Positions 5,990 through 13,660 of a stretch of DNA of 18,101 bases are shown here, one piece after another. The translations under genes and the position numbers were made by a program. The DNA is from an uncultured Oscillospiraceae bacterium (GTDB lineage Bacteria > Bacillota > Clostridia > Oscillospirales > Oscillospiraceae). The notes under the pieces were generated by a model. It saw only the letters and a list, made by a program, of their open reading frames with translations, searched no databases and was not told the DNA's origin. How positions within the stretch are numbered: position 1 is the stretch's first letter; each line of letters starts with the position of its first letter. The stretch is taken from NCBI GenBank assembly GCA_947630345.1, contig CANRHF010000016.1:1-18101 (forward strand). The letters run 5' to 3'.

Positions 5990-7885
5990 TCAGCTCCGCG
6001 CGCCGGCTTGGAGCTGTTCTTTGTTGTATTGCAGGGTGTAGAGCTGATAGTACCGACCATGAAGGTGGAGCAGCTCCTGATGGGTGCCCTGCTCCATGAT
6101 CCGGCCATGGGACAGCAAAATGATGTTGTCCGCGTGCTGAATGGTGGAGAGCCGGTGGGCCACGATCAGCATGGTGCCGATGTTCTTCATCCGCTCCAGG
6201 GAGTCCTGAATCAGCACTTCCGTCTCGGTATCGATGTTGGCGGTAGCCTCGTCCAGGATCATCACCTCGGGGCGGTGGATGATGGTTCGGGCAAAGCTGA
6301 GCAGCTGCCGCTGACCGGCGGAGAAGTTGTTGCCCCGCTCCCGCACCACCTCGTCCAGGCCGTTTTCCAGCTTGTGGATGAAGGAGTCGGCGTTGACATA
6401 GCGGCAGGCCTGTTCCACCTGCTCGTCGGTGACGCCCTCCTCCCGGAGGAGGATGTTGCTCCGGATGGTGCCGGAGAACAGGAACACGTCCTGGAGCATC
6501 TGGCCGAAGTGCTTGCGCAGGGAGGAGATCTTGATGTGGCGGATGTCGATGCCGTCGATGAGGATCTGGCCCTTCTGAATGTCGTAATTCCGGCAGATCA
6601 GGGAGAGGATGGTGGTCTTGCCCGCGCCGGTGGCCCCTACAAAGGCCACGGTCTGCTTGGGCATGACGTGGAAGGACACGCCCTTCAGGACCCATTCACC
6701 GGGCTTATAGGAGAACCACACGTCCTTAAATTCGATCTCGCCCTCGATATGCTCCAGCTCGATGGCGTCCGGCTCGTCCACGATCTCCGGCACCATGTCC
6801 AGCACCGTGAAGATCTTCTCCGCCGAGGCGAAGGCGCTTTGCAGGAAGTTGAACTGCTCCGCCAGGGCCTGGATGGGGTTAAAGAACCGGGAAACATAGA
6901 GGTAGAAGGTCACAATGATGTCGCTGGTGATGGGCTGACCGAAGAGAACCCAGTTGCCGATGGCGCCCCGACCGCCCATGTACAGAAGGCACAGCACGGA
7001 GCTGATGTAGAGCATATACACCATGGGCCGGAAAATACCGAAGACAAAGATCTGGTTCTGCTTGGCCTTTTTCAGAGCCTCGCTCTTTTCCAGGAAGTCC
7101 CGGTTCTTTTTCTCCTCCCGGTTGAAGATCTGGGTGACCTTGATGCCGGAGAGGTTTTCGGACAGATAGGTATTGATATCCGTGGTCCGGTCCTTCACCA
7201 CCCGGTAGACCCGGCGGGAGAATTTCCGGAAAATGACGGTAAAGAGCAGCACAAAGGGCACAAAGCACAGCACCATCAGCGTCAGAGCGTAGTTGAGGAT
7301 CAGCATGGCCCCCAGGACGCCCACCACCACCATGCAGTTCTTCACCATGGTCACTAAGATGTTGGTGAACATCATGGAGATGGCGTTGGTGTCGTTGCAG
7401 ACACGGGTCACCAGCTTGCCCACGGGGATGTTGTTGAGCTGCTCGTGGGACAGCTTTTCAATGTGGGTGAACACGTCCAGCCGGAGCTGGGAGAGGATCT
7501 TCTGCCCCGTTTTCTGGAGGATGATGGCCTGGAAATAGGTACACACCAGGCTCACCACCAAAATGCCGGCGTAGACCGCCACCAGGGTGAACAGGTAGCT
7601 CAGCTCAAACTCCCCCGCCACGATCTTCTCGATCCGGCCCACCAGAATGGGGGACAAAAGATCGTAGACGATGGAGAACAGCATGATGACCAGCACCAGC
7701 ACGAAGTCCTTCCAGTAGGGCTTGGCGTACTTCAGCAGCCGCAGGGCCAGCTCCCCGTCCTCCATGTGGCGGTCGAAGCCCATAGTCTCCTTCTTGTTCT
7801 TGATGGCGGCGTAGGCCAGGCAGAAGGCGGCGGCAAAGGCGCCGATGATGGCGCCGACGATGAGGATCGGCAAGTATTCACGCAT
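5990..7885 (-). CDS. ABC multidrug-type exporter half-transporter, catalytic subunit
   Basis: A 631-aa half transporter: extra N-terminal hydrophobic helix (about 4-28), type I exporter membrane domain (about 55-350), then the nucleotide-binding domain. Walker A is GATGAGKTT (417-425), Q-loop Gln is in QMLQDVF, signature is FSAGQ (521-525, non-canonical), Walker B ends in Asp545-Glu546 (MILDEAT, intact catalytic Glu) and the H-loop is His577. It is the second gene of a two-gene operon and overlaps the upstream exporter gene by 8 nt (ATG at 7885, after GGAGGAG). Size, order and motif pattern match heterodimeric exporters such as BmrCD and TM287/288, where this subunit corresponds to BmrD/TM288. 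It likely pairs with the upstream subunit to export hydrophobic compounds; the substrate is unknown. Confidence 0.93.
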   Translation of the reverse strand: MREYLPILIVGAIIGAFAAAFCLAYAAIKNKKETMGFDRHMEDGELALRLLKYAKPYWKDFVLVLVIMLFSIVYDLLSPILVGRIEKIVAGEFELSYLFTLVAVYAGILVVSLVCTYFQAIILQKTGQKILSQLRLDVFTHIEKLSHEQLNNIPVGKLVTRVCNDTNAISMMFTNILVTMVKNCMVVVGVLGAMLILNYALTLMVLCFVPFVLLFTVIFRKFSRRVYRVVKDRTTDINTYLSENLSGIKVTQIFNREEKKNRDFLEKSEALKKAKQNQIFVFGIFRPMVYMLYISSVLCLLYMGGRGAIGNWVLFGQPITSDIIVTFYLYVSRFFNPIQALAEQFNFLQSAFASAEKIFTVLDMVPEIVDEPDAIELEHIEGEIEFKDVWFSYKPGEWVLKGVSFHVMPKQTVAFVGATGAGKTTILSLICRNYDIQKGQILIDGIDIRHIKISSLRKHFGQMLQDVFLFSGTIRSNILLREEGVTDEQVEQACRYVNADSFIHKLENGLDEVVRERGNNFSAGQRQLLSFARTIIHRPEVMILDEATANIDTETEVLIQDSLERMKNIGTMLIVAHRLSTIQHADNIILLSHGRIMEQGTHQELLHLHGRYYQLYTLQYNKEQLQAGARS

Positions 7886-9662
7886 TGGCGTATTCTCCTC
7901 CTTCCTCCTCCAGCCGCTGCAAATCCACCATTTTCCGGTAGGAATCGCACTGGGCGTAGAGCTGGGCGTGGGTCCCGACGGCCACCAGATTGCCATCGTC
8001 CAGGAACAGGATCTGGTCCATTCCCTCGATGGTGGAGATTCGGTGGGCAATGAGGATGGTGGTCTTGCCCGCCCGGGTGGCCCGGAGGTTTTCCAGAATG
8101 GTCTTTTCGGTGCTGGTGTCCACGGCGGAGACCGAGTCGTCCAGGATCAGGATGGGGGCCTGCCGCATCAGCGCCCGGGCGATGGAGATCCGCTGCTTCT
8201 GCCCGCCGGAGACGGTGACGCCCCGCTCCCCCAGGACCGTTTCGTAGCCCTTGGCAAACTCCCGGATGTTGTCGTCCACGTCGGCCATTTTGGCGGCGTT
8301 CTCGATCTCGGACTCCTGGGCCTGGTCCACGCCGAAGGCAATGTTGTTGGCAATGGTGTCGGAGAACAGGAAGTTGTCCTGGGGCACATAGGCGCAGCCA
8401 TCCCGCACCTGACGGATGGGAACGGTGTTCACGTCCCGGCCGTCGATAAAGATGGTGCCGTCCGGCACGTTGTAGGTCCGCAGGATCAGGTCCACCAGGG
8501 TGGTCTTCCCCGCCCCGGTGCGGCCCACCAGGCCCACGTTTTGACCGGGCTGAATGGTAAAGGTCACGTCCTTCAGCACGTCGTACTCCCCGTCGGGATA
8601 GCGGAAGGTCAGGTGCTTAAACTCAATGCCGCCCTTCACGGGGCCCAGGTCAGTGACATCCGCCCGGTCCACCACATCCTGCTTGGTGTCCAGCAGCTCG
8701 CTGATCCGGTTCAGGGAGGCCCTGCCCCGGCTGGTCATGTCGATCAGCTCGGACACGGCCATGATGGGCCAGACCACGGAGTTGAAGTAGCCGATGTACT
8801 CCACCAGCTGGCCGGCGTTGAAGTTGCCCTTATACACCAGGTAGCCGCCGTAGCCCAGGATCACGCAGATCACGCTCTCCACAAACAGCGTCACCAGGAT
8901 CCGCAGCATCACGGAGATCCGGGTGTAGTCCACGTTGGCGTCCTCGTTCTCCTTGTTTAGCTTTTTGAAGGCCATCAGCTCCTTGGCCTCCTTGACGAAG
9001 GCCTTGATGACGGCGATGCCGGAAAAGCTCTCCTGGGAGAAATCGGACAGGGCGGAAAACGCCTCCTGGCGCTTCTCCCACTTGGTCGTCATGTACCGGC
9101 CGATCAGCGTGGCGCTGGCCAACAGCAGCAGCATGGGGATCAGGGAGAGGAAGGTCAGCAGCGGGTCCATCCTCAGCATTTTGCCGATGGACATGATGCC
9201 CAGAAACAGGGCGTCGAAAAACATCATAAAGCCGGAGCCGTAGCAGTCCTGCACCGTCTCCAGATCGTTGGTGAACAGGCTCATCAGGTTGCCCACCTTG
9301 TTGACCTGGTAGTACTGGCAGGACAGGTCCTTGGCGTGGTCGAACATCTCGTTGCGCAGGTCCGCCTCCACCTTGATGGCGGAGCCGAAAATGCACACCC
9401 GCCAGGTAAACCGCCCCAGCACCAGGGAGAGAATCACCCCCACCAGGGGCATACACACCCGGTCCAGGAGGAAGTCGATGTCAAAGGGCATCATGGCGCC
9501 GTTGACCTCCACCTGGCCCTCGTTCATGCCGTTGATGACCATGCGGTACATCTCGGGAATGATCAGCTGGAAATAGTCCACCAGCCACAGGGCCGTCAGG
9601 CCAACCAGGAGCCAGAGGGCATATTTTAAGTAATAGCGGTTGATATGCTTGCCAAAGATCAT
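7878..9662 (-). CDS. ABC multidrug-type exporter half-transporter, degenerate-site subunit
   Basis: A 594-aa half transporter with six expected membrane helices (hydrophobic stretches between about 12 and 310), then a nucleotide-binding domain. Walker A is GRTGAGKTT (380-388), Q-loop Gln428 is in YVPQDNF, the signature is canonical VSGGQ (484-488), and the H-loop is His540. Walker B is ILILDDS with Asp508-Asp509: the catalytic Glu is replaced by Asp. This, together with the altered signature FSAGQ in the partner, is the hallmark of a heterodimer with one degenerate ATP site (BmrC/TM287 type). It is the first gene of the operon; ATG at 9662 follows AAGGAGG. It is driven by the promoter at 9723-9751. 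Confidence 0.93.
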   Translation of the reverse strand: MIFGKHINRYYLKYALWLLVGLTALWLVDYFQLIIPEMYRMVINGMNEGQVEVNGAMMPFDIDFLLDRVCMPLVGVILSLVLGRFTWRVCIFGSAIKVEADLRNEMFDHAKDLSCQYYQVNKVGNLMSLFTNDLETVQDCYGSGFMMFFDALFLGIMSIGKMLRMDPLLTFLSLIPMLLLLASATLIGRYMTTKWEKRQEAFSALSDFSQESFSGIAVIKAFVKEAKELMAFKKLNKENEDANVDYTRISVMLRILVTLFVESVICVILGYGGYLVYKGNFNAGQLVEYIGYFNSVVWPIMAVSELIDMTSRGRASLNRISELLDTKQDVVDRADVTDLGPVKGGIEFKHLTFRYPDGEYDVLKDVTFTIQPGQNVGLVGRTGAGKTTLVDLILRTYNVPDGTIFIDGRDVNTVPIRQVRDGCAYVPQDNFLFSDTIANNIAFGVDQAQESEIENAAKMADVDDNIREFAKGYETVLGERGVTVSGGQKQRISIARALMRQAPILILDDSVSAVDTSTEKTILENLRATRAGKTTILIAHRISTIEGMDQILFLDDGNLVAVGTHAQLYAQCDSYRKMVDLQRLEEEGGEYANA

Positions 9663-9722
9663 ACTCCGCCCTCCTTCTGAAAATTAGTGGTAATCGCAAC
9701 TATCCCATTTGCAACTTTTTGC

Positions 9723-9751
9723 ATTTTAGCACATAATGGGGAAAAAGGCAA
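9723..9751 (-). promoter_or_regulatory. Putative promoter of the ABC exporter operon
   Basis: On the minus strand: -35 TTGCCT (9751-9746), 17-bp spacer, -10 TAAAAT (9728-9723) with an upstream TG (extended -10). The leader is about 55 nt and contains two AGTTGC words about 14 bp apart. Confidence 0.65.
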
Positions 9752-9761
9752 TAGCCTTTTT
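9742..9761. repeat. 8-bp inverted repeat over the exporter -35 (possible operator)
   Basis: AAAAAGGC (9742-9749), AATA, GCCTTTTT (9754-9761): a perfect dyad that includes the -35 of the exporter promoter. Drug-exporter operons are often controlled by small dimeric repressors, and this placement would fit, but no regulator gene lies beside it. It could also act as a weak hairpin in transcripts. Confidence 0.5.
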
Positions 9762-9849
9762 ATCTGAAAAGTGGGGATAGAACAACTCTAATTTTGTCTC
9801 TTCTAACTGCCGCCCCCCGGACATACTCTGTAGAACGGGAGGTGGTCGC

Positions 9850-11334
9850 ATGGGCCGCAGAATGCCGATCTTTTACAGCGCTCTGGCGCTGACAGGAGTA
9901 AATCTGCTGCTGCGGATGGTGTCCACCTCGTTTCAGGTCTACCTCTCCGGGCAGATCGGCGCGGCGGGAATCGGACTGCTGCAGCTGGTGCTGTCCGTTG
10001 GGATGATGGCCACCACCGCCGGTATGGCGGGGGTGCGCACCGCCGCCATGTATCTCACCGCTGGGGAGCTGGGCCGAAAAAAGCCGGAAAACGTCACCTG
10101 GGTGCTGCGGGGGTGCTTTTTCTATGCCCTGTGCTGCGGAGGAGCGGTGTCCCTGGGCCTTTTCTTTGCCGCGCCGGCGCTGGCAAGTCGATGGATCGGG
10201 GACCCGGCGGCCCTGGGCGCCCTGCGGCTGTACGCCAGCTTCCTGCCGGTGATCTGTCTGTGCGGGTGCCTGACGGGGTACTTTACCGCCGCCAACCGGA
10301 TCGCCTCCCTGGCGGCGGTAGAGGTGGCGGAGCAGCTCTGCTCCATGGCGGTGACCATGACTGTCCTGACCATCTGGGCCAGAGGGGACCCGGGCCTTTC
10401 CTGCCAGGCGGTGGTGCTGGGCAGCGGCGCCGGGTCGGTGCTGACCTTCCTGGCCCTGCTGACCCTGCGGCTCCGGGAGGGCCGCCGTCCGGGAGCGCCG
10501 ATCAGAGTGGCAAGGCCCCTGCTGCGAACGGCGGTGCCCCTGGCCCTGGCGGATGATCTGAAATCCGGCATCTCCACCGCCGAGAATTTGATGGTCCCCA
10601 AGCGGCTGGCCCTCTATCCCGGGGAGGCGTCCCCGCTGGCGGCCTTCGGCATGGTCAGCGGCATGGTCTTTCCTGTGCTTATGTTCCCGGCGGCGATCCT
10701 GTTCGGCCTGGCGGAGCTGCTGCTGCCGGAGCTGGCCCGGTGCGCGGCGGCGGACAGCCGGCGCAGGATCCGGTATCTGGTGGGCCGAAGTCTCCGGGCC
10801 GCCATGCTCTACGGCTCCTTTTTCGCCGGGGTCCTGTTCCTGCTGGCCCCCGAGCTGTGCCAGGCCCTCTATGGCAGCGCCCAGGCGGGGCAATATCTGC
10901 GGTGGTTCGCGCCCCTGGGGCCCATGCTCTACTGCGACGCCATCACCGACGCCATGACCAAGGGCCTTGGCCAGCAGCGCGCCTGCGTGCGCTACAACAT
11001 CCTCACCAATTCCATGGACGTGGCGCTGCTGTTCCTGCTGCTGCCGAAATACGGCATGGCCGGCTACTTTTTCAGCTTTCTAGTTACCCATCTTCTGAAT
11101 TTCATTCTCAGTCTTCGGCTGCTGCTGAAAATCAGCCGGTGCCGGATCGCCTTTCACATTCCCGCCTTTACCGCCGCCGCCACGGCCTTGGCCGTCCTGG
11201 CGGGGACCCGGGTGACAGCCCCAGCGCTGCGGCTGCTGGCCTATCTGGCGGTCTGGGGCAGCTGCCTGGTCCTCTTTGGGGTGGTGAGCCGGGAGGACGC
11301 GGCCTGGCTCCGGGGCCTGGTGAAGGGCGTATAA
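9850..11334 (+). CDS. SpoVB-like polysaccharide/lipid-II-type flippase (MVF/MATE superfamily)
   Basis: A 494-aa polytopic membrane protein with many hydrophobic helices over nearly its full length. It resembles the SpoVB/oligosaccharide flippase family: start RRMPIFYSALALTGVNLLLR, helix 1-2 region with FQVYLSGQIGAAGIGLLQL, and MAGVRTAAMYLTAGELGR (58-75), equivalent to the conserved charged loop after helix 2. Family members move undecaprenyl-linked precursors across the membrane; SpoVB itself is needed for spore cortex in Bacillus. Whether this protein is a true SpoVB or another flippase cannot be settled here. ATG at 9850 follows GGGAGGTGG. It stands alone, divergent from the ABC exporter. 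CATACTCT at 9822-9829 resembles a sigma-E -10, but no matching -35 was found. Confidence 0.88.
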   Translation: MGRRMPIFYSALALTGVNLLLRMVSTSFQVYLSGQIGAAGIGLLQLVLSVGMMATTAGMAGVRTAAMYLTAGELGRKKPENVTWVLRGCFFYALCCGGAVSLGLFFAAPALASRWIGDPAALGALRLYASFLPVICLCGCLTGYFTAANRIASLAAVEVAEQLCSMAVTMTVLTIWARGDPGLSCQAVVLGSGAGSVLTFLALLTLRLREGRRPGAPIRVARPLLRTAVPLALADDLKSGISTAENLMVPKRLALYPGEASPLAAFGMVSGMVFPVLMFPAAILFGLAELLLPELARCAAADSRRRIRYLVGRSLRAAMLYGSFFAGVLFLLAPELCQALYGSAQAGQYLRWFAPLGPMLYCDAITDAMTKGLGQQRACVRYNILTNSMDVALLFLLLPKYGMAGYFFSFLVTHLLNFILSLRLLLKISRCRIAFHIPAFTAAATALAVLAGTRVTAPALRLLAYLAVWGSCLVLFGVVSREDAAWLRGLVKGV

Positions 11335-11356
11335 AACGCCCGCGCTTGGGGCGGGC
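11325..11356. other. Two overlapping GC hairpins after the flippase gene
   Basis: GGGCGT (11325-11330) can pair with ACGCCC (11336-11341) across the TAA stop; alternatively GCCCGC (11338-11343) pairs with GCGGGC (11351-11356). No T tract follows on the plus strand. The reverse strand has GTTTTAT, so it would work better against antisense transcription. This is a weak terminator at most. Confidence 0.4.
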
Positions 11357-11396
11357 AAATGTCGTGAAAAATACCATAAACCGTCTGAACGGGCAG

Positions 11397-11425
11397 TTGA
11401 TTTCTTCACATTTTGGTGGTATAAT
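11397..11425 (+). promoter_or_regulatory. Strong putative promoter of the BamE-like gene
   Basis: TTGATT (11397-11402), 17-bp spacer, perfect TATAAT (11420-11425) with an upstream TG (TGGTATAAT). This is among the best promoter matches in the window. The leader is about 50 nt. Confidence 0.75.
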
Positions 11426-11481
11426 TGCTTATATTGAGTGGGTGGCTGTTCGATAAATCTCAGCATGTGGAGGCGTGGAAA

Positions 11482-11901
11482 ATGATGGATGAAAAAGAGA
11501 TGCGAAAAGCAAAGCGCGTCAATTATATCGCTTTCGGCATTGCGATCGTTGTGGTCCTCGGGATCATCATGGCAAGCACTAATGCAATTTCTGCTTATGA
11601 CCGTTTTTGTACTGCTTATGTCCAGAATCACACATTCAGCACGTCCAAATGGCTGAACGATCCGGAAAATCGCGCGGCAATCGTCGATGATCTACTCAAA
11701 AAGCACGAACTTGTTGGAATGACCGAGGAAGAGGTCGTCGCGCTGTTGGGAAAGAACAATAACGACCGCGGATGTTTTAACGCGGATGACCGTTATGTGT
11801 ATTACATGGGGCCGGATCGGGCGTTTGGCCTCGACTGCGAATGGCTGATTCTTGATTTTACGGACGGCATTGTTTCCAATTCCTTTACCACAACAGATTG
11901 A
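11482..11901 (+). CDS. Small membrane-anchored protein with BamE/SmpA-like fold
   Basis: A 139-aa protein: charged N-terminus, one hydrophobic helix (about 15-33), then a small outer domain. Residues 64-133 match the pattern of Firmicute BamE/SmpA-like proteins: AAIVDDLLKKHELVGMTEEE, then VVALLGKNNND, then RYVYYMG and EWLILDFTDGIV. This gives two helices with the GMTxEEVxxLLG turn and strands ending in a D-G hairpin. There is no lipobox cysteine, so it is anchored by the helix and not a lipoprotein. The start at 11482 follows GTGGAGG (8 nt); an adjacent ATG at 11485 and the upstream in-frame start at 11425 (inside the -10) are less likely. G+C over 11521-11880 is 174 of 360 bases by hand count (48%), far below its neighbours (44 of 60 bases at 10201-10260), suggesting recent acquisition. 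Function unknown. Confidence 0.8.
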   Translation: MMDEKEMRKAKRVNYIAFGIAIVVVLGIIMASTNAISAYDRFCTAYVQNHTFSTSKWLNDPENRAAIVDDLLKKHELVGMTEEEVVALLGKNNNDRGCFNADDRYVYYMGPDRAFGLDCEWLILDFTDGIVSNSFTTTD

Positions 11902-11933
11902 GTAGTCAATTCCCGTTGCTTATCGCAAGATTG

Positions 11934-11973
11934 ACCGCCCGCGCGCCGGTTCCCCGGTGCGTGGGCGGTTTTT
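11934..11973 (+). terminator. Intrinsic terminator of the BamE-like gene
   Basis: A 16-bp stem (11934-11949 with 11954-11969, two G-U wobbles), loop TTCC, and T5 tail (11969-11973). It ends the plus-strand unit before the oppositely oriented phosphatase gene. Confidence 0.92.
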
Positions 11974-12012
11974 CTATACTGTTTGCGGCGAACTGCCCCT
12001 GGGGGCGGCGTA

Positions 12013-12582
12013 TTATGCCAAGGGATCATAGGACTGGATATCCACGCAGGTTTTGCCGTCGAAGGTGAAGCGCATGACCCAGGGCGTATGGACCTTGACG
12101 ATCAGGAATTGGTCATAGCCAAAGCTCGGGTCATAATAATTATATATTGTACACATGGCGGTGCCGTGGCTGCCGATAAGGATATTCTTCCCCGGATATT
12201 GGTCCAAAACCCGGTCGATGGCCGCCACATTCCGGGCCTGGACCTCCCGGAGGCACTCCCCGCCGGGCAGGCGATAGCCAAAGTCCATCCACTGATTGTG
12301 GGAGTAGGTGGTGAAATCCATCTGGAGCCATCCGTCGGTGACCTTCCGCTCCCGGAAGTCCGGGACAAGCCCAATGGGCAGGCCCTTTTTCTCGGCAAAT
12401 TCCGCCACCGTGTCCACCGCCCGCTTATAGGGGCTGGACAGCACCAGATCGATGGATTTGTCATCAAAAAAAGCCGTCACCTTGGGCCGGTCGGCCAGGC
12501 CCTTGGCCGTCAGCTCCCGGTTCATATCGTCCAGGTTGTGGTAATTGGGCTGGCAGTGGCGGACAAAATAAAGCGTTGTCAT
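12013..12582 (-). CDS. Histidine phosphatase family protein
   Basis: A 189-aa cytoplasmic enzyme of the phosphoglycerate-mutase-like histidine phosphatase superfamily. The nucleophile motif is VRHCQPN (Arg8-His9), with Cys where the classic RHG has Gly. The second arginine is Arg54 in SSPYKRAVDT, the acid is likely Glu78 in FRERKV, and the second histidine is His139 in IGSHGTAM. All catalytic residues are therefore present. The substrate cannot be told; relatives act on phosphosugars, nucleotides or phosphoglycerate. ATG at 12582 follows AAGGAG by 8-9 nt. It is the last gene after the nucleoside-type ABC permeases, 67 nt downstream of them, with a GC hairpin in the gap; it may be co-transcribed. 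No good terminator was seen after its stop. Confidence 0.93.
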   Translation of the reverse strand: MTTLYFVRHCQPNYHNLDDMNRELTAKGLADRPKVTAFFDDKSIDLVLSSPYKRAVDTVAEFAEKKGLPIGLVPDFRERKVTDGWLQMDFTTYSHNQWMDFGYRLPGGECLREVQARNVAAIDRVLDQYPGKNILIGSHGTAMCTIYNYYDPSFGYDQFLIVKVHTPWVMRFTFDGKTCVDIQSYDPLA

Positions 12583-12600
12583 GAAAAATCTCCTTATTAT

Positions 12601-12624
12601 GGCCCCCGCCGGGCGGCGGGGGCC
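12601..12624. other. Perfect 10-bp GC hairpin between permease and phosphatase genes
   Basis: GGCCCCCGCC (12601-12610), 4-nt loop, GGCGGGGGCC (12615-12624). On the minus strand it follows the permease stop by about 25 nt and precedes the phosphatase ribosome binding site by only a few bases (ATAATAAGGAG). There is no T tract, so it is more likely an mRNA-stabilising or expression-tuning hairpin within the operon than a full terminator. Confidence 0.6.
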
Positions 12625-12649
12625 ATGGGTACGGTTGAAAACGCGGGGT

Positions 12650-13660
12650 TTAACGGGTACTCTTGTCGTAGGGGACGCCCTCGGCCTTGGGGGCGCGGGA
12701 CTTCTTGGAGGTGAAGGCCAGAACCACAAGGGTGATGACGAAGGGCAGCATCCGATAGATATTGGGGTTGATGCCGATCTCCCGGAGGAGGTACACCCCA
12801 TCGCCGTTGATGTCGATGGTGGAGTAGGCGGCGGCAATACACTTGCAGAAGCCGAAGAGGAAGGCCGCCAAGGCGGTGTTCAGGGGTTTCCAGTTGCCGA
12901 AGATCATCACCGCCAGCGCCAGGAAGCCGAAGCCGGCCACGTCGCCGTTGGCGGAGCAGTTGGCGGTGGTCAGGGCGAAGGCAAAGCCGCCGATGCCCGC
13001 CAGGGCGCCGGAAATGGTGACGCCGGCATAACGCATGACGTAGACGTTGATACCCAGGGAATCCGCCGCCTGAGGATTCTCACCGCAGGCCCGGAGCCGG
13101 AGGCCAAACTTGGTCTTATACAGGATGATGGATAGCACCACATACAGCACGATGCAGATGTAGGTGGTCAGGTAGAACTTGTCCAGGAAGGTGCCGCCCA
13201 GGACACCCAGCTCCGCGCCCCGCTCAAAGCCCAGATCGGTCTTTTTGATCATGAACCAGGAGGCAGAGTCGCCGGTGAACATTCCCAGCACGTTCTGGCT
13301 GGTGAGGATATTGATGAAGAACAGCGTCAAGGCCGGGGCCAGCAGGTTCAGGGCCGTGCCACCGATGGTCTGGTCCGCCCGGAGGTTGATGGCCGCGAAG
13401 GACAGCAGCAGGGAGAACACCGCCCCCATCAGGGCTGCGGCTCCCAGGGCCAGGAGCATAACCAGCTGGCCGCTGTCCTTGGTAAAGATCCCCGCCTCCT
13501 GGAGCAGATAGACCGTCAGCACGCCCACAAAAGCGCCCATGATCATAATGCCTTCCAGAGCCAGGTTAATGACGCCGCTGCGCTCCGCGAAGATGCCCGC
13601 CAGAGCTACAATAAGCAGCGGAATGGTGTAGATCAAAGTCTGCTGCAATAAGAATGTCAT
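12650..13660 (-). CDS. Nucleoside-type (BMP family) ABC transporter permease, second
   Basis: A 336-aa membrane permease of the BPD_transp_2 type, homologous to RnsD/NupQ-like subunits of BMP-family nucleoside importers. The family hallmark ERSGVINLALEGIM is at 26-39. It is followed by hydrophobic helices, the LRADQTIGGTALNLLAPAL stretch and the cytoplasmic coupling segment LRLRACGENPQAADSLGI. The second permease in this family is the shorter one, as here. ATG at 13660 follows AAAGGAG and overlaps the stop of the preceding permease gene as ATGA. It works with the ATPase and other permease to import nucleosides; specificity is inferred from family only. Confidence 0.94.
   Translation of the reverse strand: MTFLLQQTLIYTIPLLIVALAGIFAERSGVINLALEGIMIMGAFVGVLTVYLLQEAGIFTKDSGQLVMLLALGAAALMGAVFSLLLSFAAINLRADQTIGGTALNLLAPALTLFFINILTSQNVLGMFTGDSASWFMIKKTDLGFERGAELGVLGGTFLDKFYLTTYICIVLYVVLSIILYKTKFGLRLRACGENPQAADSLGINVYVMRYAGVTISGALAGIGGFAFALTTANCSANGDVAGFGFLALAVMIFGNWKPLNTALAAFLFGFCKCIAAAYSTIDINGDGVYLLREIGINPNIYRMLPFVITLVVLAFTSKKSRAPKAEGVPYDKSTR

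Noticed and set aside
4857..6695. Long minus-strand frame across the hydrolase gene, terminator and exporter end
   Set aside because: It runs through a strong terminator and two genes in other frames, with Pro/Arg/Gly/His-rich composition. Shadow frame.
7445..9629. Several plus-strand frames opposite the ABC exporter genes
   Set aside because: All are antisense to genes with intact Walker, signature and H-loop motifs.
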